Of a stretch of 64,000 nt of DNA, positions 51,931 through 59,510 are shown piece after piece. Position numbers and translations under genes: made by a program. How positions within the stretch are numbered: the stretch's first letter is position 1; each line of letters starts with the position of its first letter. The stretch covers positions 62,001 to 126,000 of the forward strand of contig JANXOF010000045.1 in NCBI GenBank assembly GCA_025353725.1, in the 5' to 3' direction. Origin of the DNA: Polyangiaceae bacterium. Its GTDB lineage: Bacteria > Myxococcota_A > Polyangia > Polyangiales > Polyangiaceae. A model generated the notes under the pieces. That model did not search any database and was not told the origin of the DNA. It worked only from the letters and a program-made list of their open reading frames with translations.

Positions 51931-52266
51931 TTATCGCGGTTTTTCGAGGGAGCCGTGTGCTGCGCTCGCGACGAGTGCCGCAAGTGCCCGAGGGTCGACG
52001 TCGGGTGCGAGGCGAAGGACCTCGGCACCGATGGCGACGCAACGGTCTACCAGCCCCTCGTCTTCGTCCTTCCTCAAGTTGGCCGGTACGATAACGAGGT
52101 GAGGCATGACGACAGGCATTCGCTCGAGGGCCGGCGCGACGTGTCTCACACGAATCACGCGGAAGCCCGCATCATCGAGGAGCGTCACGCATGCACCAGC
52201 GGTGCGATCGTCGAGGGCGACCAACATCGCCGTGGCGACGTCCATTCGGGGCATGGTCTGAGACAT
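51931..52266 (-). CDS. Pseudo-receiver (degenerate response-regulator domain)
   Basis: This 111-residue protein fits a lone receiver fold: TAMLVALDDR as strand 1 and its helix ACVTLLDDAGFRVIRV. The phosphorylation strand reads VIVPANL, with Pro in place of the Asp, and the strand 5 Lys is missing. It would therefore not be phosphorylated in the normal way and may bind a partner. It is divergent from the ArsC/Spx-like gene. It is small and its confidence is moderate. Confidence 0.5.
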   Translation of the reverse strand: MSQTMPRMDVATAMLVALDDRTAGACVTLLDDAGFRVIRVRHVAPALERMPVVMPHLVIVPANLRKDEDEGLVDRCVAIGAEVLRLAPDVDPRALAALVASAAHGSLEKPR

Positions 52267-52341
52267 TGGAAGGCCAGCCTACACCAACCCAGCCCGTCTC
52301 GTGCCGCGCCATTCGTCTTTGGGGGTGGTAGCGTCGCGGAA

Positions 52342-52713
52342 ATGGCGACAACTCCGAGCAAGAAACCCGTCCTGCTGTCTTACGCCGGCTGTTCGACCTG
52401 TAAAAAGGCGCTTCGCTGGCTCGCGGACCACGGCGTTGAGGTAGACGTGCGCCCCATCGTCGACGCTCCGCCCACGGCGGAGGAGCTAACGGCGTGGCTC
52501 CCCCGAAGCAACCTGCCTGTTCGTAAATGGATGAATGCGAGCGGACAAAGCTATCGAGCGCTCTCCAAAGAAAAGGTCCGCTTGGCCAAGGATGCGGACG
52601 TGCTTTGCTGGCTCACGCAGGACGGTAAGCTGGTTAAGCGTCCTGTCCTGGTCACGCCCGAACATGTGCTGGTGGGCTTCGCCGAGGCCGCGTATGCCGA
52701 ACTCTTCGCGTGA
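52342..52713 (+). CDS. ArsC/Spx-family thioredoxin-fold protein
   Basis: The 123-residue protein has a thioredoxin fold with YAGCSTCKKALRWL near the start (CxxC), then VRPIVDAPPTAEELTAWL and KRPVLVTPEHVLVGF. These are the marks of the ArsC/Spx/MgsR family. It could be an arsenate reductase-like or an Spx-type regulator; no arsenic gene is next to it. The open frame extends upstream to 51919 but has no family sequence there, so the ATG at 52342 is preferred. Confidence 0.85.
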   Translation: MATTPSKKPVLLSYAGCSTCKKALRWLADHGVEVDVRPIVDAPPTAEELTAWLPRSNLPVRKWMNASGQSYRALSKEKVRLAKDADVLCWLTQDGKLVKRPVLVTPEHVLVGFAEAAYAELFA

Positions 52714-52771
52714 CTCGGTGTCCCTGAACCTTGGGTCCGGCGCGTGCGAAACGGCGTGCTACGTTCCACCC

Positions 52772-53854
52772 ATGGTGGACTTGGGTCTTGGGGCGAGTGT
52801 TTTTCGTCGCTTTCGAGGAGTCCGAGGCCTCACACCCGTACGCCTTCCGGCGAAGTCTGTCGGTCAAGGTGGATGTGCGCGCGTCTCGAGCGGGCCTCGC
52901 GTGCTCCGTCTTGCGCTCATCGTCATCTTCGCGTCGGAGGCGCTGACGCCGAGTTCGGCTGCTGCGTTCTGTCGAACGACAACCACCGCGCTACCTGCTA
53001 GTTACAGCCCGACGCGCGGCTGTTTCCGTGAGGGGCTTCTTCTTTTTTGGAAAGGATCGTGCATTGGGTACAGCGCCAATCAAGCCGCGAGCGCCAAGAT
53101 CGATCTCGCGACGGTCAACCGCGTCACCGACGCTGCATTCGCGGCCTGGAACGACGCGACGTGCGCGTCAGGGGCGAAGGTTGGGATAACGACTTCGAAT
53201 CTAGGGCCGGTCGAATGCAATGAGGTTCGGTATAACCAAAATGGGCCAAACCAAAACGTGATTGTGTTTCGTGAAACGACGTGGCCATACACCGATCCGA
53301 ACAGCACGCTCGGCCTGACGACGGTGACGTTCAACGAGGAGACCGGCGAGATCTACGATGTTGATATGGAGATCAACGGGACGGCGGGAAACCTGACGAC
53401 GTCCGACACGGTACCCGCGAACGGCTATGACCTACAGAGCGTTTTGACGCACGAGGCGGGACACTTCTTGGGTCTGGCCCACGCAACCGATGCGGAAGCT
53501 ACGATGTTTGCCCGTTACGATCGGGGCACGTCCACGCTGCGAACGCTCACCAACGACGACGCCGCGGGACTTTGCGACATCTACCCCAGCACGACGAATC
53601 GTCGCGTGTCGACGACGATATCGGCGTCTGGGATTGTTCCCGCTTCGGCTTGCGAGCCCGCGCCGCGCCATGGCTTCGGTTCGGGATGCGCCGAGAACCC
53701 GCCTGCTCCCGTGACGAGCAGCAGCGGGTGCGCCGTGGGCGGGTTGTCAACAACAGAAGAGCGAGCCCGCGCTTCTTCTCCTCTCTTATGGTGTGCCGTC
53801 CTGGGAGCCATCGCTGCGGTGGCGGGATCGCGTCGGTGTCGCTTAACGCGTTAG
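52772..53854 (+). CDS. Matrixin-like zinc metalloprotease with MYXO-CTERM tail
   Basis: The 360-residue protein has a signal peptide (LIVIFASEALTPSSAAAF) and a matrixin/M10-like domain with the zinc motif HEAGHFLGLAH (near residues 226-236). About 15 residues later comes a Met-turn-like ATMFARYD. Several Cys residues suggest disulfides. The C-terminus has a MYXO-CTERM-like tail: SGCAVGG, a hydrophobic helix and RRCRLTR, so the enzyme is probably surface-attached. An open frame reaches back to 52535 inside the preceding gene, but ATG 52772 is the first likely start. Confidence 0.85.
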   Translation: MVDLGLGASVFRRFRGVRGLTPVRLPAKSVGQGGCARVSSGPRVLRLALIVIFASEALTPSSAAAFCRTTTTALPASYSPTRGCFREGLLLFWKGSCIGYSANQAASAKIDLATVNRVTDAAFAAWNDATCASGAKVGITTSNLGPVECNEVRYNQNGPNQNVIVFRETTWPYTDPNSTLGLTTVTFNEETGEIYDVDMEINGTAGNLTTSDTVPANGYDLQSVLTHEAGHFLGLAHATDAEATMFARYDRGTSTLRTLTNDDAAGLCDIYPSTTNRRVSTTISASGIVPASACEPAPRHGFGSGCAENPPAPVTSSSGCAVGGLSTTEERARASSPLLWCAVLGAIAAVAGSRRCRLTR

Positions 53855-53960
53855 ACATAGAGTCGACGGCTCGCCGTGGCGCCTGGGCGGGGTAGACTTC
53901 CGACCTTCGGCTTGAACGTGGTGCGCTGAATCGTCGAATTCGCACTATGCTGGGCATCGC

Positions 53961-54242
53961 ATGAAACGAAAACCGATGCTGACCAAGCGTGAGAAGAAGG
54001 CCCTCGAACCGAAGCGCCCCTCGGGCCAGGCCGCGACAGGCAACGGACACATCCATTGCATCGCGTGCGGCAAGCACCTGAATGAAAGCGACTTCGAGGC
54101 GCCTGCCGTGGCGACGACGATCGTTTGCGACCACGGTTCGCGGTTTCCTACGTGCACGATGTGCTTGATGAAGAGCACGGCGTTGGTGAAAGAGCACGAC
54201 GCCACGAGCTCACCTATCCGCTCGGCAGCCGCCTGGCACTGA
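53961..54242 (+). CDS. Small zinc-ribbon-like protein
   Basis: This 93-residue basic protein has an N-terminal Lys/Arg-rich segment. A compact metal site follows, made by IHCIACGKH (CxxC) and VCDHGSRFPTCTMC (Cys, then CxxC), giving at least four Cys spaced for zinc. No enzyme motif is seen and I do not recognise a named family. It may bind nucleic acid or a protein partner. It is convergent with the ABC-F gene with a 13-base gap. Confidence 0.6.
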   Translation: MKRKPMLTKREKKALEPKRPSGQAATGNGHIHCIACGKHLNESDFEAPAVATTIVCDHGSRFPTCTMCLMKSTALVKEHDATSSPIRSAAAWH

Positions 54243-54255
54243 CGGCTGCTGCTTT

Positions 54256-56091
54256 CTACTTCGAGCCGCGCACCCGCGTGGGTCCCCTCGGCGCGAGTTC
54301 CGGCGCAGGTGGTGGCGGCGCGGGGAGAGACTTTGAAGGTTTCGCCTTCGAGCTGGTGTTCGCCGGCGGCGGAGGTGCCGAGCCAGTGCGGCGCGCGGAG
54401 GGCGGCGACGACGCGCTGCGAACCAAAAGCTTCGCGGCCTTCTCTTCTTCGCGCTTGTAGTCCCGGTAGCTCTCCCAATTACCGGCGTATTGCTGCACCT
54501 TTCCGTCCCCCTCGAAGGCGAGAATCGACGTAACGACGCGGTCGAGAAAGAAACGATCGTGGGACACGACGAGCACGCAGCCTGGCCAGCTTTCGATGAG
54601 CTCTGCGAGACTACCGAGCGTCGCGATATCGAGGTCGTTCGTCGGTTCGTCGAGTAAAAGCACGTTCGCGCCCGTTTTGAGCGCTAGCGCGAGTGCCACG
54701 CGAGCGCGCTCGCCTCCCGAAAGTGCCGAGACTTTGCGGCGGAGCGCGGGGCCTTCGAAAAGAAAGAGTTCGAGATAGGCCCGCATTTCGAGCACTCGGT
54801 CACCGATGGTCACGACGCCTGCGCCGCTTCGGTCCGAACCTTCGCGTTCGGTGACGTTGTCGAGCACCGTCCAATCGTCGCGCAGCGTGGTCCGCGCTTG
54901 ATCGAAGTACGCAATTTTCGTCTGCACTCCGCGCACGATGCTTCCGGCCGTCGGCGATAGCTCTCCGGTGACGAGCCGAAGTAGCGTGGTCTTGCCCGCG
55001 CCGTTCGGACCCACGATGCCCACGCGGTCTCCCTTGACGAGGCGCAGTGTCAGGTTCTCGATAAGGCGGCGCTCGCCTAGGTCCAGGGTGACGTCGAGCG
55101 CTTCGAGGATGGTCCCTCCGAGTCTCGAGGAGCCAGCCTCGAGGCCTCCCAACTCTACCTCACCGCGGACGCGCAACCCCTCCGCGCCAATGGCGGTTTC
55201 GGCACGCTGAATGCGCGCTTTTTGCTTGGTCGATCGCGCTTTCGGGCCGCGCCGAAGCCACTCGATTTCTTTTCGAAGGAAGTTTTGACGGTTCGATTCG
55301 ACGCGTTCGGCTTGGGCGAAACGCTCGGCCTTTTGCTCGAGAAAGTCCTCGAAGGTCCCGACGCTGTCGTTTCGCTTCGTGTACTCGGCGACGCGGCCAT
55401 CTTCGAGGTCGAACACGCGCCGAGCCACCTTGTCGAGCAGGTAGCGATCGTGGGTCACGAGAAGCACGGCGCCAGGAAACTCGCTGACGAGGTACTCCTC
55501 GAGCCACGTAATCGTATCGGCATCGAGGTGGTTCGTGGGCTCGTCGAAGATAGCAAGCTCGGGCTTTGCAACCAGAATCCGGGCGAGCGCGACGCGGCGC
55601 CTCTCCCCGCCACTCATCGTGCCGACGGGCCGTTCGACGTCGCGAACGCCGAGATGCGCCAGAATTTCGTCGACTTCGTGGTCACGCGACCAGCCGCCGA
55701 GGCGTTCGACGTCCTCCGCGAGCGTGGCCTGTTCAGTCATCAATGCGTCGCTCATCTCGCCGTTGCCAATGCGCGCAGAGACTTCTTCGTAGCGTGACTT
55801 CGCCGCATGCCAAAGCGTGAGGCCCTCGCGCGCAATCTCGCGTGGGGTGCTTGTGGGGTCGAGCTGCGGCTCCTGCGGAAGGTAAAGAATGGACGCGTCG
55901 CGCCGACGATCAATGCCCCCTGAATCGAGTGGCTCGAGCCCCGCGAGGACGCGCAGGAGAGTCGATTTTCCCGTGCCGTTTGGGCCGAGGAGCGCGACCT
56001 TCTCACCCCGCCTTATCGTGAAGGTAGCCTGGTCGAAAAGTGGTTTGAGGCCGTACGCCTTGGTGACGGCGCGTGCGGTGAGAACGGGCAT
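54256..56091 (-). CDS. ABC-F ATPase, Uup-like
   Basis: The 611-residue protein has two ABC domains and no membrane segment. Domain 1 has GPNGTGKS, MSGGERRRVALA and DEPTNHLD; domain 2 has GPNGAGKT, LSGGERARVALA and DEPTNDLD. The linker between them has the Uup-type helices with FLRKEIEWLRRGPKARSTK. These proteins act on ribosomes. The C-terminus is Pro/Ala/Lys-rich instead of the coiled coil of E. coli Uup. I start it at ATG 56091 (MPVLTAR); ATG 56106 is possible. Confidence 0.93.
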   Translation of the reverse strand: MPVLTARAVTKAYGLKPLFDQATFTIRRGEKVALLGPNGTGKSTLLRVLAGLEPLDSGGIDRRRDASILYLPQEPQLDPTSTPREIAREGLTLWHAAKSRYEEVSARIGNGEMSDALMTEQATLAEDVERLGGWSRDHEVDEILAHLGVRDVERPVGTMSGGERRRVALARILVAKPELAIFDEPTNHLDADTITWLEEYLVSEFPGAVLLVTHDRYLLDKVARRVFDLEDGRVAEYTKRNDSVGTFEDFLEQKAERFAQAERVESNRQNFLRKEIEWLRRGPKARSTKQKARIQRAETAIGAEGLRVRGEVELGGLEAGSSRLGGTILEALDVTLDLGERRLIENLTLRLVKGDRVGIVGPNGAGKTTLLRLVTGELSPTAGSIVRGVQTKIAYFDQARTTLRDDWTVLDNVTEREGSDRSGAGVVTIGDRVLEMRAYLELFLFEGPALRRKVSALSGGERARVALALALKTGANVLLLDEPTNDLDIATLGSLAELIESWPGCVLVVSHDRFFLDRVVTSILAFEGDGKVQQYAGNWESYRDYKREEEKAAKLLVRSASSPPSARRTGSAPPPPANTSSKAKPSKSLPAPPPPAPELAPRGPTRVRGSK

Positions 56092-56163
56092 GTGGGACCA
56101 GCCCATAGCAGAAACGCGAACGGCTCACTCGCTCCGCATGACATGTCTTTTCGCTCAGCTTCT

Positions 56164-56754
56164 CTAAGGGCTCGCGTCTCCACCGTCTCGGGCAAAACCC
56201 GCGTCAAGATTCACGGTTGGGCTTGTCTTTTCGCCCAAGCAGTTTGCTATCCATTCGTGAAGTTCTGAGAACTCGCTCACGGTCGGTGTCGGCGTTGGGG
56301 GCAGCGGAGGCGCAACCGCGGGAGGCATTTGACCTTGAATCACCCGTTGGTAAAAGTTTGACTCGCTTGGTTTGCCAGGGATGATTAAACGCATGGGCTT
56401 CCCCGCGTCGTCGAGTGAGGTTGACGACACGGCAGAGGCGAGCCGTGCGTCGTCGAGGACAAAGTCGAAACCGCCGAACTTCGCAGGCGGCGCGTGACAC
56501 GATGCACAATACATCTGCCGGATGGCCAGCGAGCGCTGCCTCGTACGAATACAGGGATCCTTCGTCGTTCCGCCGTCATCGAGGTCGATGGGCGGCGTCG
56601 CGAAGTCGGTCGGTGTATCCGTGACTTGCGACGATGCGCCTTCGGTTGACGACCCGCGCGCCGCTCCGCGGTCAAGAGGTTGAAAACAGGCGGCTATCGC
56701 ACTCGCGCACACGAGCAAGGCGGTAAGCCCGCGGGCGCGTGAGTGCCGCGTCAC
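56164..56754 (-). CDS. c-type cytochrome lipoprotein
   Basis: The 196-residue protein starts at GTG overlapping the stop of the upstream gene. It has a lipoprotein signal (ASAIAAC), a short linker and one heme-binding CxxCH in MYCASCHAPP. Downstream are GKPSESNFYQRVI and MPP, the usual distal methionine region of the planctomycete-type cytochrome c domain. It is probably on the periplasmic face of a membrane. The reaction partner is not known. It is the last gene of a three-gene operon. Confidence 0.8.
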   Translation of the reverse strand: MTRHSRARGLTALLVCASAIAACFQPLDRGAARGSSTEGASSQVTDTPTDFATPPIDLDDGGTTKDPCIRTRQRSLAIRQMYCASCHAPPAKFGGFDFVLDDARLASAVSSTSLDDAGKPMRLIIPGKPSESNFYQRVIQGQMPPAVAPPLPPTPTPTVSEFSELHEWIANCLGEKTSPTVNLDAGFARDGGDASP

Positions 56755-57779
56755 TAGAACGACCCCGCCACGGAGGCGACAGCACCAGAAGACGTCGGCT
56801 TCACGTCGAGTCCGAAGGAAGCCGAACGCGGAGGTGGTGCTTGCTCGTTCGTGCGCGACGTCGCGAACCACACAGTGGCTACACCCAACGCCGCAATTCC
56901 AACGCCGAAGGCCACATCGGCCGCAATGTAGAGCGCTTGAATGTGGTCGATGCTGCCTTGCCGGCAGTTGGGTGAACACTGCGCGAGTTGCGCGTTGTCG
57001 TTTCTTCCCCAGTAGGTCAGCAGGGTGCCGCCCCCTAGCGCGGCGAGCCCCGCGGCTCCTATCCAGTAAGGTGCCCACGATCTTCCCGTCTTCGTTGTCG
57101 AGAGGTGAGCGGGCGGGTCGCGCGGTGTCGGAAATGCGGACTCGCTGCCAGGGAGTTGCGAAACTCGAGGATTTTCCAATACCGGTTGCCTCGCGGCAAC
57201 ACCGCGCGGTGCTAGACGCGAATTTGGCGCGGGCAGCGAGAGCACGATGCGACGTCCTCGGTCGTCAGGGTCGATCTCGACGTTGAGAGTCGCGACCAAC
57301 GCGAATTTTTGTTCCCCACGAAACCCGCTGTCTACAGAAAAGGTCACAGCGTGCGGCCCCGGGTCGATGGGCCACGGACGTCCGGCCGCGCGTGGTGGAA
57401 GCAACTCGCCATCCACTTTCACTTCGATGTCCGCGAGGGGCGCTCCAGTGTCATCTACGACGACCGGAACGAACGTAGGAATCTCGGATTCCACCTGAGC
57501 GCGTGCCGCCGTGCACTTCAGAACAGTCTCCGCGCCGCACGTCGGCTTCGCGCACGAAAAGAAGAGCGCGCTCGCTTCGCGGAGATGACCCGACTCCTGA
57601 CGCTCTACGGCCGATTGGTAGGCTACGGCGCAAGGGGGTGGAGACTTTCGAGCTACCGAGGGCTTCGCTTGCGGAGACGCGCTCGCGGTCGAACCATCAA
57701 GCGATGCGAGCGATGCGGACGTTCCCACGACAAGCGCGACTCCGCGTGCGTAACGCTCGGTGCGTAAGATGACTCTCAC
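56754..57779 (-). CDS. Exported membrane protein with PEGA-like segment
   Basis: I choose the GTG at 57779 (341 residues) because AGAAGG precedes it; a TTG at 57812 would overlap the upstream gene by 20 bases. It has a signal peptide and a Cys-containing helical part (FFSCAKPTCGAETVLKC) like those in many myxobacterial secreted TPR-type proteins. A beta domain of PEGA type follows (VVVDDTGAPLADIEVKVDG, RGRRIVLSLPA), then a linker and two membrane segments. No known enzyme motif is seen. It lies between two c-type cytochrome genes. Confidence 0.65.
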   Translation of the reverse strand: MRVILRTERYARGVALVVGTSASLASLDGSTASASPQAKPSVARKSPPPCAVAYQSAVERQESGHLREASALFFSCAKPTCGAETVLKCTAARAQVESEIPTFVPVVVDDTGAPLADIEVKVDGELLPPRAAGRPWPIDPGPHAVTFSVDSGFRGEQKFALVATLNVEIDPDDRGRRIVLSLPAPNSRLAPRGVAARQPVLENPRVSQLPGSESAFPTPRDPPAHLSTTKTGRSWAPYWIGAAGLAALGGGTLLTYWGRNDNAQLAQCSPNCRQGSIDHIQALYIAADVAFGVGIAALGVATVWFATSRTNEQAPPPRSASFGLDVKPTSSGAVASVAGSF

Positions 57780-57792
57780 GTTCGCCGCCTTC

Positions 57793-59367
57793 TCAATGAG
57801 ACTCTTCGACAACGAACTGCGAGAAGATGTGGCTTATATTAATAAGCTTTGGGCCTAGAATCTTGAGGCTCGAGCTATCTCTGTCAACCGGTATGCCTCG
57901 AGCTGAAATGGCTTGGGTGTTGTGACATACGAAGCAGTTGGGGAATCCTGCGGGTGATTGGGTGAAGGATTCCATTGCAGTACTCGAGAGGCGGTCCTCG
58001 CCCGCGAGCAGCGAGAACGGACTGTCCCCCCCGTTCTCCAGCAGGTCTTGCGTCGCAGAGGTGCCGTGCGCGAGAAGTGCCGAGCGCTCATCGTTTTGGC
58101 TGATCTCTGGCCGGTCTGCCGCGGTCAAAAGCGAGTTGGACCGATCGTTTTGAAACGAGCTATTGAGCTTAAAAAAAGCCGGCTTGTCCATCCACGTCGC
58201 GCCAATGAGCTTATAGTGCCCGCGCTTGTCGCCGGGCTTGAGCGTCGCAGATTTTTCGGCGAACAGGGCTTTGACGTTTCGGTTGAGCGTTCCAATGGCG
58301 GCATCGGCTTCGATTCCGTTCGACTTCGACCCAGGATACATCCGGTAGACGGACGTCTGCTGGCCCGGAAAAGACTGCGAGGCCTCGTCAAGGTGAAGCT
58401 CCGCGTCTGTCAACGGTTGGTTTCCCTTGTTGGTGGTCGTACCAGCTTTGCAAAGCGGAGACTTCTTCGGGCAGACCACACTTGTTTCCTTCAAGTTGAA
58501 CGGGTCCGTAAGCGGTGGATTCAACGACGCGGCAGGCGTGTTGTCTGGCTCACCAGCGTCGTCGACGTGCTCGAACGTCGCCCATATGAACTCCGGATGC
58601 CCAGGCAGGGTAAAGACAACGTGCAGCGCTAAAAGAGCGACCCGAATCTGATGCGGAGCGTTCTTGTTCTCGATGATTTGGTGTGTGGTCGGATCCTGGC
58701 GAAGGTGAGGAACCCACGCGCTCGTCGTGATGTAGCTTTTGTAGTCCGACGCGGCGGCGCCCTCTATGTTTTGCCAGGCTGACTTAAACTCGACTACGCC
58801 AGCGGGAAAGAAGAGCGACGGGTTTGCGTTGGTAATTCCCTCGACCGTCTTGAGGCCGCTTGCGTCGACGAAGTCAGCGAACGCTTGGTTCGCGTGGATA
58901 CCATAATAGATGCTGTGCCCATTTTGGTCGACGAGAACTTGGCGCCCACCTGCTTGCTTGATATCGCCTAGCCAAGCTCTCTGAGCTGTATTGCGAACTC
59001 CGTGGGGAGTTTTGCTTACGAACAAGTCGTCGACGGTTGGATAGGAGATAAACGCAGCTTCGCCTTTTGAGTTAGGTTCGGTTGCGATGAGAAACGACTG
59101 CCAGGCACCTCGATAGAATGGGCATTCCGTCTCGGGATGCGGCATCGGCGTAAACTGCGCGAGTGAAGGTGTTGCGGGCAGCCAGTCTGCCGTAGCCGGG
59201 CAATTTTCGGGGAGGCTAACCTCTTCTGCCAAGCTCGCCGGTGTCGCGTCGAACGCCGTGGGGTCTTTGCAGGCCCAAAGAGTCGCGACGGTCGTGACGA
59301 GAACCAAACCTAACGATGACCCCCACCGTCTCTTCCCGTAGGTGGGCACGCTGTGGGTCTTTCTCAA
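57793..59367 (-). CDS. Large c-type cytochrome-like lipoprotein
   Basis: The 524-residue protein starts at TTG with GAGG just before it. The N-terminus is a lipoprotein signal (TTVATLWAC). The middle 400 residues have no named domain I recognise. Near the C-terminus is one heme-binding motif, FVCHNTQ (CxxCH), close to a helix with ISHIFSQF. A distal ligand is not obvious. It opens an operon with a PEGA-like membrane protein and a smaller c-type cytochrome, so a periplasmic electron-transfer role is plausible but not shown. Confidence 0.65.
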   Translation of the reverse strand: MRKTHSVPTYGKRRWGSSLGLVLVTTVATLWACKDPTAFDATPASLAEEVSLPENCPATADWLPATPSLAQFTPMPHPETECPFYRGAWQSFLIATEPNSKGEAAFISYPTVDDLFVSKTPHGVRNTAQRAWLGDIKQAGGRQVLVDQNGHSIYYGIHANQAFADFVDASGLKTVEGITNANPSLFFPAGVVEFKSAWQNIEGAAASDYKSYITTSAWVPHLRQDPTTHQIIENKNAPHQIRVALLALHVVFTLPGHPEFIWATFEHVDDAGEPDNTPAASLNPPLTDPFNLKETSVVCPKKSPLCKAGTTTNKGNQPLTDAELHLDEASQSFPGQQTSVYRMYPGSKSNGIEADAAIGTLNRNVKALFAEKSATLKPGDKRGHYKLIGATWMDKPAFFKLNSSFQNDRSNSLLTAADRPEISQNDERSALLAHGTSATQDLLENGGDSPFSLLAGEDRLSSTAMESFTQSPAGFPNCFVCHNTQAISARGIPVDRDSSSLKILGPKLINISHIFSQFVVEESH

Positions 59368-59460
59368 TGGGCCTCGAGGAGGTGGAGCATTAGCGGCGTC
59401 CGGCGGTCAGTGCAGACTATCTCTAAAGACTATCTTCGGTACTGCGGACGTCCAGCGGGA

Positions 59461-59488
59461 ACTCGGGTTTTGTTGACGTAAACCGAGT
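59461..59488 (-). terminator. Weak hairpin downstream of pbpC
   Basis: ACTCGG(G)TTT pairs with AAACCGAGT across an eight-base loop, with one bulged base. It lies 23 bases past the pbpC stop on the minus strand. There is no T-tract, so its role as a terminator is uncertain. Confidence 0.25.
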
Positions 59489-59510
59489 GTGCGAACTCGC
59501 TCATCGGTTT

